Notes under the pieces: model-generated
The model's input: the letters and a program-made list of their open reading frames with translations, nothing else
The model's database searches: none
What the model was told of the DNA's origin: nothing
Shown here: positions 29,928-40,815 of the stretch, in pieces
How the letters are laid out: each line of letters opens with the position of its first letter
Numbering within the stretch: the first letter of the stretch is position 1
Program-made: the position numbers and the translations under genes
Source: an uncultured Mycoplasmatota bacterium
Lineage (GTDB): Bacteria > Bacillota_I > Bacilli_A > RF39 > UBA660
Length of the DNA stretch: 64,000 nt
Reading direction: 5' to 3'
Assembly (NCBI GenBank): GCA_946402735.1
Contig: CAMIXH010000002.1
Span: forward strand, 246,080-310,079

Positions 29928-31032
29928 ATTTTGTAACATTAAATCTAAAGTAACAGATATCTCCATCTTGCATTAGATAATCTTTTCCCTCTAGTCTTGC
30001 TTTACCTGCTTCTTTAACTTTTAATTCACTTCCACAAGCAATTAAGTCATCATAACTCATTACTTCTGCTTTAATGAATCCTTTTTCAAAGTCAGTATGT
30101 ATTATACCAGCACACTCTGGTGCTTTCATACCATCTTTAAATGTCCATGCTCTAACTTCATCTTTACCTACAGTAAAGAATGTTTTAAGTCCTAGCATAT
30201 GATATGTAATATGAATTAATTGATCTAGTCCACTATTAGCAATACCAAGTTCATGTAAGAACTCTTCTTTACTTTCAACATCAAGTTCTGCTAACTCACT
30301 TTCTATCTTAGCACACATTAGTACTACACTAGCTTTCTCAATAGAAGCTATTTCTCTTACAACATCTACATATTTATTACCACTACTTAGTAAATCATCT
30401 TCACTAACATTAGCTAAATATATAAATGGTTTATTAGTAATAAGATTAAAATTCTTAAGTAATTTTTGTTCTTTTTCATCAAACTCTGTTAATCTTAACA
30501 TCATTCCATTACTTAATACTTCTTTTGCTTTCTTTAAAGTAGCTACTTCAAATAATGCTTCTTTATCATTAGTAGTAACGGCTTTCTTTTCTATCTTACC
30601 TATTCTATTTTCTACTATTTCTAAATCACTTAGAATTAATTCATAATTAACTATTTCTATATCACGTCTTGGATCAATAGATCCTTCAACATGAATAATA
30701 TCTTTACTTTCAAAACATCTAACTACTTCTACTATTGCATCTACTTCTCTTATATTAGCTAAGAACTTATTACCAAGTCCTTCACCAGTAGAAGCACCTT
30801 TTACTAACCCCGCAATATCTATAAACTCATATTGTGTTCCGATTAGTCTTTCTGGCATATACATATCATTTAATACTTCTAGCCTCTTATCTGGAACACT
30901 TACAACTCCAACATTAGGATCTATTGTTGCAAATGGATAATTGGCAGCTAATATATTCTTTTTAGTAATTGCATTAAATAAAGTGCTTTTTCCAACATTT
31001 GGAAGTCCTATAATACCTGCCTTAAGCGCCAT
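29926..31032 (-). CDS. ychF: Redox-regulated ATPase/GTPase YchF
   Basis: [68 protein letters not shown]. Confidence 0.97.
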   Translation of the reverse strand: MALKAGIIGLPNVGKSTLFNAITKKNILAANYPFATIDPNVGVVSVPDKRLEVLNDMYMPERLIGTQYEFIDIAGLVKGASTGEGLGNKFLANIREVDAIVEVVRCFESKDIIHVEGSIDPRRDIEIVNYELILSDLEIVENRIGKIEKKAVTTNDKEALFEVATLKKAKEVLSNGMMLRLTEFDEKEQKLLKNFNLITNKPFIYLANVSEDDLLSSGNKYVDVVREIASIEKASVVLMCAKIESELAELDVESKEEFLHELGIANSGLDQLIHITYHMLGLKTFFTVGKDEVRAWTFKDGMKAPECAGIIHTDFEKGFIKAEVMSYDDLIACGSELKVKEAGKARLEGKDYLMQDGDICYFRFNVTK

Positions 31033-32548
31033 AACTCACCCCCGGGAATGATCCAATACCAGTTGGAATTCCTATCATATAGAATCCTATAATTGCTATA
31101 AACATAATAATTGCAGTATATGCTGCATATGGCATCATATACTTAATACCATCTTTCATAGTTACCATATCTTCTTTATTATACTTTTCTAAGAAAGCTA
31201 AATATATAACAAAGAATGTAAATAATGGAGTAATACCACTAGTAATAGAAGATGATGTAACATATATTATTTGAGCAAACTCAGGACTAATACTAGCATT
31301 CATATAAAGTGGTACCATACTACCTGATATCATTTTCCACTTAGCTAGAGAATTTGGATTTAATATATTACTAATAGCAATTAATATAATTGTTATTATT
31401 ATTAATCCTACACCAGTAAATGAAATACCACCAATCCATTTAGCACAAAGTCCAGTAAGAACTTCTCCTATATTACTTTCTTCAAATACACTTATAAATA
31501 ATGATGCAAAGAATAATAACACCATTATATTGCCAATATTATCAAGTGAATAAGCAAGTGATTCAGTAACATCTTTAGCATTTTTAATAGTCTTACACAT
31601 TATTCCATATCCAAAACCTATTATTACAAATAAGAATGTTATTATAAATATAAATCCTTGATTAAATAAAGAATCAGCTCCAAATAACATATCTATATAT
31701 ATTGTAGCTCTATGATCAAGAAGTGCTCCTGATAATGGAAGTCCTGGTATAATCATATAAATAACTATTAATGAATATAATGCTCCAAGTCCAAGACCAA
31801 CTATTATTCCTCTTAATTCTTTATTTGTTATAACTACATCCTCTTCATCATGTTCATACTTAGGAAGTTTAGGCATAATCTTCTTTTCTGTAACAAAAGT
31901 GAATACAAATGCTGTTGCTATTAATAAACCAATCATTATAAATAATGAGAAGAATGTTCCAATAGCATAGTTTTCATCTATTGTCTTAGCAGCACTTAAA
32001 GTTAATTTTAATAATGAACTATCATTAGCAGTTAAGAATATATTAATTCCACTACCAAATGATAATGCTGCAAATGAAGCAATAATTCCTCCAAATGGAT
32101 TACGTCTACCATATTTAAATAGTAAAGCTCCTATTGGAAGCATAATAACAAATCCTATATCACCAAATAATGATAATAATAAACTAATAAATATTAATAT
32201 AAATGTAATTGTATTCTTTTTAGAATTCTTAGTTAATAATGTGAAGAATGATTTTAAAAATCCAGACTTCTCAAGTACACCAATACCTATTAATACTATT
32301 ATTAATATTGAAAGTGGTGTAAATGACATAAAATTCTTAACAGCATGTGTAACTATATATTTAGCGCCACTTAAGCTAAATAAGTTTTTTACTTCTATTA
32401 TATTATTAACAAGTGTTCCTGTTGTACTAACAGTAGTATATTCACTTTGAACATTCAATAAATGAAGTAATCCACTTAATATTACAGTTACTATGGTAAG
32501 AATAATAAATGTCATAACAGGACTTATTCTTTTCCTTTTTTTAAACAT
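31022..32548 (-). CDS. AbgT family transporter
   Basis: RISPVMTFIILTIVTVILSGLLHLL...SFTPLSILIIVLIGIGVLEKSGF...MVPLYMNASISPEFAQIIY. Confidence 0.88.
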   Translation of the reverse strand: MFKKRKRISPVMTFIILTIVTVILSGLLHLLNVQSEYTTVSTTGTLVNNIIEVKNLFSLSGAKYIVTHAVKNFMSFTPLSILIIVLIGIGVLEKSGFLKSFFTLLTKNSKKNTITFILIFISLLLSLFGDIGFVIMLPIGALLFKYGRRNPFGGIIASFAALSFGSGINIFLTANDSSLLKLTLSAAKTIDENYAIGTFFSLFIMIGLLIATAFVFTFVTEKKIMPKLPKYEHDEEDVVITNKELRGIIVGLGLGALYSLIVIYMIIPGLPLSGALLDHRATIYIDMLFGADSLFNQGFIFIITFLFVIIGFGYGIMCKTIKNAKDVTESLAYSLDNIGNIMVLLFFASLFISVFEESNIGEVLTGLCAKWIGGISFTGVGLIIITIILIAISNILNPNSLAKWKMISGSMVPLYMNASISPEFAQIIYVTSSSITSGITPLFTFFVIYLAFLEKYNKEDMVTMKDGIKYMMPYAAYTAIIMFIAIIGFYMIGIPTGIGSFPGVSYGA

Positions 32549-32745
32549 TAAATCTCACTCACCTTTTTAAGTTTCTTGTTAAATTCCATACGATCCATCA
32601 TGATACTTCTACCACAATTAACGCATTTTATTTTAACATCTACACCCACTCTAGTTACTTCCCAAAGATTAGTTCCGCATGGGTGGGCTTTTTTCATAAT
32701 AACTTTGCTTCCTATTTTATACTCTTTGTTCATCTTAATCAACAC
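32548..32745 (-). CDS. DUF951 family protein
   Basis: KIGSKVIMKKAHPCGTNLWEVTRVGVDVKIKCVNCGRSIMMDR. Confidence 0.93.
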   Translation of the reverse strand: MLIKMNKEYKIGSKVIMKKAHPCGTNLWEVTRVGVDVKIKCVNCGRSIMMDRMEFNKKLKKVSEI

Positions 32746-33634
32746 TCACATCAACGTTTAATATTTCAAGTATTCTCTCTAAATCCTTTTCACTATTAAA
32801 AGGAATTACAATCTTTTTATTTTGAATCTTAACTTTATTGCCAATCTTTTCTGTGAATGCATCTGCTACATAATCATATTCTCTTGTAGGTCTATTTACT
32901 TTAATTTTATTTTTTCTTTCATAATTAGGATTACTTGCTATTTCTTCAAGTGCTCTTACTGATAAATGTTCATTCATAACTCTTTTAGCTAATTCTAGTA
33001 TTTTATCAGTATCTTCTAGTTTACTAAGTACTCTAGCATGTCCCATAGATATATATCCATTTAGTATATGTTGTTTTACTTCATATGGTAGTTTTAATAA
33101 ACCAATCATATTAGTAACATAACTTCTACTCTTTCCTACACGTCTTGCTAATTCTTCTTGAGAAATACCTAGTTTACCAACAAGATTTTGATAAGCTTCA
33201 GCTTCTTCTATAGCAGTTAAATCTTCTCTTTGAATATTTTCAAGTAATGCTATTTGCATCATATCTTCATCAGAGAATTCTTTAATAACAGCTGGTACAG
33301 TTTCTAAGCCTGCCATTCTAGCAGCCTTACATCTTCTTTCACCAGCTACTATTTCATAACCATGAATACTCTTTTTAACAATAACAGGTTCAACTACACC
33401 AAACTCTTTAATAGATTCAGCTAATTCTTGTAACTTTTCTTCATCAAAAGTTCTTCTTGGTTGATAAGGATTACTTCTTAAATCATTTAGATTTACTTCA
33501 ACAATATCTTCTTTTTTAGCATTATGACTTATTTCATCCAATGAATCAAGTGGATTAGAATATAAACTTTCATTGCTAAATAATTGTTCTAGTCCTTTTC
33601 CTAAAGCCTTTCTCTTATTATTATTTGTTTCCAT
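32735..33634 (-). CDS. parB: ParB/Spo0J chromosome partition protein
   Basis: ALGKGLEQLFSNE, NPYQPRRTFDEEKLQELAESI, VAGERRCKAARMAG; start by RBS GAGGTGA. Confidence 0.96.
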   Translation of the reverse strand: METNNNKRKALGKGLEQLFSNESLYSNPLDSLDEISHNAKKEDIVEVNLNDLRSNPYQPRRTFDEEKLQELAESIKEFGVVEPVIVKKSIHGYEIVAGERRCKAARMAGLETVPAVIKEFSDEDMMQIALLENIQREDLTAIEEAEAYQNLVGKLGISQEELARRVGKSRSYVTNMIGLLKLPYEVKQHILNGYISMGHARVLSKLEDTDKILELAKRVMNEHLSVRALEEIASNPNYERKNKIKVNRPTREYDYVADAFTEKIGNKVKIQNKKIVIPFNSEKDLERILEILNVDVSVD

Positions 33635-34409
33635 TTCTTTCAATCACCTCTTTAGCCAAATTTAAATATGCTAGAGCCCCTTTACTCTTTGGATCATATT
33701 CTATAATTGGTTTTCCATGACTTGGTGCTTCAACTAGTTTAACTAGTCTTGGAATAATAGTACTAAATACTTTCTCATTAAAGAATTTACGTACATCTTC
33801 TACTACTTCAAGACCAAGTAATGTTCTACCATCTAACATAGTTAATAAAACACCCTCTATTTCTAAATTTTGATTAACTCTCTTTTGTACTTGTAATATA
33901 GTTTTTAATAAAAGATTAACTCCTTCTAAACTATAATACTCACATTGAATAGGTATTAATACTGAATCAGATGCAGCTAGAGCATTAGTAGTTAAAATAC
34001 CTAAAGCAGGAGGACAATCTATAATAATATAATCATATCTATCTCTAACTTTATTAATTTGATTCTTTAATTGTTCAGTCATGATAAATTGTCTATCTTG
34101 CATACTTAGTTGCATTAATTCTATTTCAGCACCTGCTAAATCTATAACAGATGGTATTATACTTAAATTTTTAAATGGTGTCTTAATGATAGCGTCCTTA
34201 ATTTCGCATGCCCCCATTATAACATCATATGTACTCTTTTTAATCTTAGCTCTTTCTATACCAAGACCAGTAGTAGTATTACTTTGAGAATCTAAATCTA
34301 TTAATAATACTTTCTTGTCTAAATGTCCTAAAGAACTAGATAAATTTATACTTGTTGTTGTTTTTCCTACTCCACCTTTTTGGTTTACTAATGATATTAC
34401 TTTTCCCAC
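33621..34409 (-). CDS. parA: ParA/Soj chromosome partition ATPase
   Basis: GKVISLVNQKGGVGKTTTSINLSSSL, DLDSQSNTTTGLG; GTG start after AAGGAAGG. Confidence 0.96.
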   Translation of the reverse strand: MGKVISLVNQKGGVGKTTTSINLSSSLGHLDKKVLLIDLDSQSNTTTGLGIERAKIKKSTYDVIMGACEIKDAIIKTPFKNLSIIPSVIDLAGAEIELMQLSMQDRQFIMTEQLKNQINKVRDRYDYIIIDCPPALGILTTNALAASDSVLIPIQCEYYSLEGVNLLLKTILQVQKRVNQNLEIEGVLLTMLDGRTLLGLEVVEDVRKFFNEKVFSTIIPRLVKLVEAPSHGKPIIEYDPKSKGALAYLNLAKEVIERNGNK

Positions 34410-34506
34410 TGCGCATACCTTCCTTACTAACAAATATTTTATCATACATTAATACTTTTTTAAAGCAAGAATATTATTTTATTTCATATTATTTCCTACA
34501 AAATAA

Positions 34507-34526
34507 AAAGAGGGGTGACCCTCTTT
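34507..34526 (-). terminator. Terminator of the FAD-dependent protein operon
   Basis: AAAGAGGG/CCCTCTTT. Confidence 0.75.
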
Positions 34527-35922
34527 ATTTTCTATCTAATATATCTCTAGCAGCAATTAATCCAGTAGCAGCAGCAGTAACTATATTACCTGCTTTACCA
34601 GAACCATCACCTACAAAGTATATATCATAATCTTCTAATTTGAATTTGTTATTTGTAGTTATTTCATTACTAAAGAATTTAATCTCTGGTCCATATAATA
34701 ATGTTTCATCATTATTAACACCAGGTATTATCTTATCAAGTTTTTCTAGTCCTTCTAGAATATTAGTAATTATTCTATGAGGAAGTACTAGTGATAAGTC
34801 TCCAGCAACACAATCTTTTAAAGTTGGTTCAATAAATCCTTTATTGATTCTCTTCCAATCAGAACGTCTTCCTTTTCTTAAATCTCTAAGACATTGTACT
34901 ATTGGTTTTCCATCTCCTAAAGTATTAGCTATTCTAGCAATACTCTCTCCATATAATCTTGTGTTAGTAACTGGTTCAGTAAGACCCACTTTACTAATAA
35001 AAGCAAAGTTGGAATTCATAGATTTAACGTCTTTTAATGAATGACCATTAACACAAATAAATCCATAATAATTTTCTTTTGTTACATAACCACCTGGGTT
35101 AGTACAGAAAGTTCTTATTTCATCAGTATAAGTATCAGTCTTAATAAATATAGTTGGATCATAAATAATATTAGTAATATCTTCTAGTATTTCTTTTCTA
35201 ACTTCTACTCTAACACCAATTTCAATACTTTGTGATGTATATGGTATTTCATATTTATCAGCTAATTCTTGAATCCATTTAGCACCAGTTCTACCTGGAG
35301 CAACAATTACATTCTTAGCATTAATTGTTTCATCTTTAGTCTTATTTTTCATGATTAAATCATGATCATTTTTACCATTACTTACAATATCAATAACATC
35401 AGTATTTTGATAAATAGTAACACCTTTCTTTTCTAAGAAATCAGTAAATTCTTTTATATAAAGCGGTAATTTATCACTACCTAAATGTTTTTGTTTAATG
35501 ATTAATAGTCTAGCTCCAGTTTTAGCTACTTCTTTTTGAATTTCTTTAGCTTCATCCATATTAGATGGATATACTTCACTATCCATATTAAACTTAGTAA
35601 ATATCTTTTCAGTATCATCTATAATATCATATGCTTCACTTTGAGACATATATTTAAATAAATCACTTTTACCAAGTTTAGGAATAAAGTTTAACTTTCC
35701 ATCAGAGAATGTTCCTGCTCCACCATAACCAGACATAATTTGACAAGGATTACAGTTTAAGCATTTTCCACCATTAACTTTCATTGGACACATTCTGGTT
35801 TCAGCTCTATGTCCTTTATCTATTAGTGCTACTTTAAGTTTATTATTATTGGTTATTAACTCATAAGCACTAAATAGTCCTGCTGGACCTGCTCCTACTA
35901 TAGCCACATCAAATTTTTTCAT
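34525..35922 (-). CDS. FAD-dependent dehydrogenase (COG2509-like)
   Basis: FDVAIVGAGPAGLFSAYEL; CPMKVNGGKCLNCNPCQIMSGYGGAGTFSDGK; IYFVGDGSGKAGNIVTAAATGLIAA. Confidence 0.9.
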   Translation of the reverse strand: MKKFDVAIVGAGPAGLFSAYELITNNNKLKVALIDKGHRAETRMCPMKVNGGKCLNCNPCQIMSGYGGAGTFSDGKLNFIPKLGKSDLFKYMSQSEAYDIIDDTEKIFTKFNMDSEVYPSNMDEAKEIQKEVAKTGARLLIIKQKHLGSDKLPLYIKEFTDFLEKKGVTIYQNTDVIDIVSNGKNDHDLIMKNKTKDETINAKNVIVAPGRTGAKWIQELADKYEIPYTSQSIEIGVRVEVRKEILEDITNIIYDPTIFIKTDTYTDEIRTFCTNPGGYVTKENYYGFICVNGHSLKDVKSMNSNFAFISKVGLTEPVTNTRLYGESIARIANTLGDGKPIVQCLRDLRKGRRSDWKRINKGFIEPTLKDCVAGDLSLVLPHRIITNILEGLEKLDKIIPGVNNDETLLYGPEIKFFSNEITTNNKFKLEDYDIYFVGDGSGKAGNIVTAAATGLIAARDILDRK

Positions 35923-35927
35923 ATTAA

Positions 35928-37802
35928 TCACTCCCTACCAATTTTTGATATTTTATTTATTATTTTCTTTGCTTTTTCCTCTAACCTCTTTAATTTTTTT
36001 AATTCTCTTTTTGTTAATTTGTTTTCTTCACTAGAAGCTTCTTGTACTTCTTCATGTAAGTCTTTTTCTAACTTAGTATAAGCTACTTTACCTACTAATG
36101 TTTTAGGAAGAGAATCTCTAAATTCATATTCTGCAGGTAAACTATATCTAGCTAAGTTCTTTTCACAATGTTCTTTAATACTTCTTTCTATTTCTTTAGT
36201 TGGTTTTAACCCATCATTAAGTACAATAAATGCTTTAGCAACTTGTACTTTCTTAGGATGAGGTATACCAATTACTGTAGAAGTAAATACCTTTGGATGA
36301 GAATTAATAACTGTTTCAATATAACTTGGATATAGATTATATCCATTTGAAACTATCATTCTCTTAATTCTTTGCTTAAAGAATATAAATCCATCTTTAT
36401 CCATATAAGCAGCATCTCCAGTATGAAGCCATACTCTACCATCTTTATGTTGTTGAAGAGCTTGAATAGTTTCTTCTAGATTATTTAAGTATCCCATCAT
36501 TACTGTTGGTCCACTTATACATAATTCTCCTTCTTCGCCAATATCTGCTGTTACATGAGAATTAAATTTAACTATTTTTACTCTAGTACCTGGGAATGGT
36601 ATTCCAATTGAACCTTCTTTATAATGTCCAGTTGGAGTAACACATATAGCAGCACTAGCTTCAGTTAAACCATATCCTATTCTTACTTCAGCACTACTTC
36701 CATGATCTTTGAAGTATTTATCTACTCTTTTCTTCAAATCAGCAGACATAAAGTCTCCACCACTAATAGCAACCTTTAAATTTTCTAAATCATTTTTACC
36801 TAATTTAGTTTGTGTTAAAGATTCAAATAATGAAGGTACTCCTGCTACTATTGAAGCTTTTGATTTATGTAATAATTTACCAAATTCTTTTGGATTAAAT
36901 TGAGGAACTAATATAGTTTTCATTCCGCATCCAAGAGCAGTATGCATACATACTCCAAGTCCAAATCCATGGAATATTGGTAATATTGCAAGTACTGATT
37001 CTTCTGGTCCAGATTGTTCTATCATCTTATGACAAGAAAGAGCAAGTGAGTTAAAGTTATAGTTAGAAAGTACTATTCCTTTTGGATCTCCACTAGTACC
37101 ACCACTATATAAAATAACAGCTGGATCATCTTTCCTTCTTAAACATGTTATTTCTCCTTCATATCCATAACCATAATTCATAAACTCATTCCAAGTCATG
37201 ATATTATCAGTTAACTCAATCTTAGGAGTTTGTCCAATCTTTCTAAATTTATAAATAAATTTCTTAATATTTTTAAGTCCATCTCCAGCAGTAGCAATAG
37301 CTATTGTTTCAAGTACTGTCTTATCTGCTATATTATGGATTTTTTCATATACTAAATCTAGTACAAGTAAGAACTTAACTTCACTTTCACTTAAGAAACG
37401 TTGTATTTCTGTTTCAGCACTAAGTGGGTGAATTATTAAAGCAATTGCTCCTACCATATTAATGGCATAAAAAAGAATTAAAGCTTGAGGAGTATTAGGC
37501 ATCACAATTGCAACTTTATCATCCTTTTTAACACCTAAACTCTTTAAAGAAGCAGCTGCCTTTCTAATTCTTTCATATAATTCTCTATATGTATATGTAC
37601 TTCCATAAAACTCCATAGCTATATTTTCTGGATATCTAGATACACTATCTAAGAAGTATCCAACCATTGTAGTTTCTGGAAATACTAAATCACTAGTTAC
37701 ACCCTCAGGATAAAACTTTTCCCAAGGATTAGCCATTTCATCTTTTTTTCCTTTTCCCTTTAATTCCTTATTTATCAATCTCGATTTTTGCATCTGCATC
37801 AT
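35928..37802 (-). CDS. AMP-binding long-chain acyl-CoA ligase-like protein
   Basis: ILYSGGTSGDPKGIVLSN; GYGLTEASAAICV; WLHTGDAAYMDKDGF. Confidence 0.93.
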   Translation of the reverse strand: MMQMQKSRLINKELKGKGKKDEMANPWEKFYPEGVTSDLVFPETTMVGYFLDSVSRYPENIAMEFYGSTYTYRELYERIRKAAASLKSLGVKKDDKVAIVMPNTPQALILFYAINMVGAIALIIHPLSAETEIQRFLSESEVKFLLVLDLVYEKIHNIADKTVLETIAIATAGDGLKNIKKFIYKFRKIGQTPKIELTDNIMTWNEFMNYGYGYEGEITCLRRKDDPAVILYSGGTSGDPKGIVLSNYNFNSLALSCHKMIEQSGPEESVLAILPIFHGFGLGVCMHTALGCGMKTILVPQFNPKEFGKLLHKSKASIVAGVPSLFESLTQTKLGKNDLENLKVAISGGDFMSADLKKRVDKYFKDHGSSAEVRIGYGLTEASAAICVTPTGHYKEGSIGIPFPGTRVKIVKFNSHVTADIGEEGELCISGPTVMMGYLNNLEETIQALQQHKDGRVWLHTGDAAYMDKDGFIFFKQRIKRMIVSNGYNLYPSYIETVINSHPKVFTSTVIGIPHPKKVQVAKAFIVLNDGLKPTKEIERSIKEHCEKNLARYSLPAEYEFRDSLPKTLVGKVAYTKLEKDLHEEVQEASSEENKLTKRELKKLKRLEEKAKKIINKISKIGRE

Positions 37803-38625
37803 CCTCTAACATCTCTGGATGGTCAAAAATATATTGAAGCATTTGTAGAGATTTAATTAGATAAAAGCCATCATTACTTCTTTCATCAAAATTAACTCCA
37901 AGTTCAAATACTTTTCTTATTTGTTTTTTTCCATCAACTAATATTTCTTCATCTCTTATTTCACCTATTGTAGCAAGACCACTTGATATACCAAATTCAT
38001 GTATATTATGATGAATTGCTCCAAATTTAAATGTTCCTAAGTTTGATAATATTAAACTACTATAATAAATATTATCATCAGCTAAGAAGTCTGGTAAGTA
38101 TCCAATCTTATCCATCCATTTAAAGAATCCAACAACAGGTATTCTAATAATATTAGGAAGTTTAGCTAATATATCCATAGCGCTATTAGCACCTTTCTTA
38201 TCAACATTATTAGCATCTTCTCTAACTTTATTAACTTTCTTAGATATCTTTTCACTAATAGTATGAACATTATCTTTAGGATCAACTTTGCATTGAATCA
38301 TCATTTCTTCTGCTTTATCATCAAATCCTACTTTAGCTACAAAAGCAAACGATACATCATTATGTTGATAAATTCTTCTATTTTTAACAAATCTATTTAA
38401 TACTGGTCTATTATAAAATACTTTTCCAAGTGCACTAACAAATGCATGGAAGAATGTAATATGTTCACCTTTCTTTTTATACTTATCTAAATATTTTAAT
38501 AATTCTGTTACATCATATTTTTGATTAGCAAATAGATAAGCTTCTTGTCTTTTAGTTCTTATATCGCAATTTAGTTGCATCATACCAGGTACGTTTTTAA
38601 CTCTAGTACCGAATTTTTTCTTCAT
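37768..38625 (-). CDS. 2-oxoacid dehydrogenase E2 catalytic-domain/CAT-like acyltransferase without lipoyl domain
   Basis: ITFFHAFVSALGKVFYNRPVLNRF; GVNFDERSNDGFYL aligned to the E2 DHRxxDG region; start by RBS GAAAGGA. Confidence 0.8.
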   Translation of the reverse strand: MKKKFGTRVKNVPGMMQLNCDIRTKRQEAYLFANQKYDVTELLKYLDKYKKKGEHITFFHAFVSALGKVFYNRPVLNRFVKNRRIYQHNDVSFAFVAKVGFDDKAEEMMIQCKVDPKDNVHTISEKISKKVNKVREDANNVDKKGANSAMDILAKLPNIIRIPVVGFFKWMDKIGYLPDFLADDNIYYSSLILSNLGTFKFGAIHHNIHEFGISSGLATIGEIRDEEILVDGKKQIRKVFELGVNFDERSNDGFYLIKSLQMLQYIFDHPEMLEDDADAKIEIDK

Positions 38626-38703
38626 AATAAATCCTTTCAAACCCCACAGAATTATTATAAAAAAAAATGAATAATAATGCAATTAAAAAAGACTTTAAAA
38701 GTC

Positions 38704-39666
38704 TTAAAATATAAACAAATATGAGTAATAAATAACAAATAATATTATGAATACTGCTCCTTCTTTTCTAGATAAAACTCTATCATTTCTAGAGAATAAA
38801 TATAGAAGTGTAGCAGCTAATTGAACAAATATCATATCTATTATATTGAAACTACTACTAGTAAATCCACCATATATTAATATAGGTATTCCAAGTACTA
38901 CTCCTATATTAAATATATTAGTTCCTATTATGTTACCAAGAGCTATATCAAATTCGCCCTTCCTAGCTGATAATACAGTCATAGTCATCTCAGGAAGGGA
39001 TGTTCCTATTACTACTATAGTCATTGTTATTATTTTAGTACTTACTCCAAGTAAAGATGCAAGTACTACAGCATTATCTACTACTAAATCACTAGCAAGT
39101 ACTATTATAATTGCACATATAATTGTATAGATTATTGCTTTTCCTATTTTATATTTTGGTTTATGAATATCAAATGGACTCTTCTTTGCTTTAACAACAG
39201 ATACTATATAAAACATAAACATTATAAAGAAGAATACATATAATAATCCATCAAATCTATTTATAGTAAGTACATTTTTAGGATATTCAAAACAATGGAA
39301 TAAAAGTGAAATAACAAACATAGAAGTTACTACTAATAATATAGGTAACTCTTTTTTAATTGATTCGTTCTTTACTCTTATAGGAGATACACAACAAGCT
39401 ATACCAATTACTAATATAATATTAATGATACAACTACCTACTACATTAGCAAGAGCTATATCACCTGTACCAATTCTAATACTATTAAATGATATTGCTA
39501 GTTCTGGAGCACATGTTCCAAATGCCCCTATAGTAAGAGCAATCATCATTTTACTCATCTTAAAATGAGATGCAACACTACTAATCGCATCAACAAATAT
39601 ATCAGAACATTTAACAAGTAAAATAAAACCAACTAATAATAATACAATTGCTTTTACTAATACCAT
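38704..39666 (-). CDS. Calcium/sodium antiporter (CaCA family)
   Basis: Two repeats IGAFGTCAPELAISFNS and VIGTSLPEMTMTVLSARKGEFDIALGNIIGTNIFNI. Confidence 0.95.
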   Translation of the reverse strand: MVLVKAIVLLLVGFILLVKCSDIFVDAISSVASHFKMSKMMIALTIGAFGTCAPELAISFNSIRIGTGDIALANVVGSCIINIILVIGIACCVSPIRVKNESIKKELPILLVVTSMFVISLLFHCFEYPKNVLTINRFDGLLYVFFFIMFMFYIVSVVKAKKSPFDIHKPKYKIGKAIIYTIICAIIIVLASDLVVDNAVVLASLLGVSTKIITMTIVVIGTSLPEMTMTVLSARKGEFDIALGNIIGTNIFNIGVVLGIPILIYGGFTSSSFNIIDMIFVQLAATLLYLFSRNDRVLSRKEGAVFIILFVIYYSYLFIF

Positions 39667-39724
39667 ATTGATATCCTCCTATTATCAATATTATAAAATA
39701 AAAAAAGGATTTTTTAAATCCTTT

Positions 39725-40675
39725 TTATTCAATTTCACTATCTTCTTCGTCAATTTTATTCTCAAATAATAAACTAACATTTTTAGAAGGAAGAAGCATA
39801 TGATTATCTTTATTAATAGTTATATCAAATACTTTTTCATTATGAGTTAATTCATCACCATCAATACACCAAGATGGTGGAACATCTTCAAATTCTAATT
39901 TGATATGATCTGTTTTAAAATAAGTAAATCCTGGTATATCATTTAATTCTCTTCTCTTTAAATAATGAAGTGCTTTAATAATATCCCATTTATTCTTAAT
40001 CTTTAACATTAATACTTCAAATTTATTATCATCAAGTTTAACATCATCTAATATATTTTTAACACTTACTCCTGCTACTCTATTACTATTAGTTATAAAG
40101 AAGAATGAAAATTCATCTTCATAAGTTTCACCTTCTACAGTATATCTTACTTTATGAAATACCATTTTCTCTTTTAATTGTTTAATAGCATAAAGTATAT
40201 AGGCCATCTTTCCATATTTCTCTTTTAATTTACGAGGTGTTGCATAAGATACATCTACAAATGCTCCTATACAAGCTACATATACAAATGGGCTTCCATT
40301 TATTAAGCAAACATCAATATTCTTTTCTACTCCATTTAATAATAAAGCAATATTCTTAATAGTATTATTAGTCATACCATACATATGAGCTACATCATTA
40401 ACACTACCAAGAGGTAAATGACCAAGTAGTATTGGATGTTTTCTTTCAATATTACCACTTATTACTTCATTTAAAGTTCCATCTCCACCAGCACATAATA
40501 ATAAGTCGCAATCTTTTAATTTCTTAGTAATCTCTTTAGCATGGCCTCTATATTCAGTATATATTATCTTAGTTTCATAACCATAATTTTCTAGTATTTT
40601 ATGAAGTTTTTTAACATCTTCTCTGTTAGATAATTTTCCACTATTTGGATTATAAATAACAACACAATTTTTCAT
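39725..40675 (-). CDS. Diacylglycerol kinase-like lipid kinase (YegS/DgkB type)
   Basis: VIYNPNSGKLSNREDV, CAGGDGTLNEVISG, LGHLPLGSVNDVAH, WCIDGDEL. Confidence 0.93.
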   Translation of the reverse strand: MKNCVVIYNPNSGKLSNREDVKKLHKILENYGYETKIIYTEYRGHAKEITKKLKDCDLLLCAGGDGTLNEVISGNIERKHPILLGHLPLGSVNDVAHMYGMTNNTIKNIALLLNGVEKNIDVCLINGSPFVYVACIGAFVDVSYATPRKLKEKYGKMAYILYAIKQLKEKMVFHKVRYTVEGETYEDEFSFFFITNSNRVAGVSVKNILDDVKLDDNKFEVLMLKIKNKWDIIKALHYLKRRELNDIPGFTYFKTDHIKLEFEDVPPSWCIDGDELTHNEKVFDITINKDNHMLLPSKNVSLLFENKIDEEDSEIE

Positions 40676-40815
40676 TTTTTTGTCTCCTCAAATACATAAG
40701 TATTATAACATTTTATCTTGTTGAAATACAACTTTAAAAATTTTTAAAAAAATTACAATTTTTACTTTGAAGTAATTTGATTTAGTGTTATAATCTTTAT
40801 TAAATGGGGGATAAA

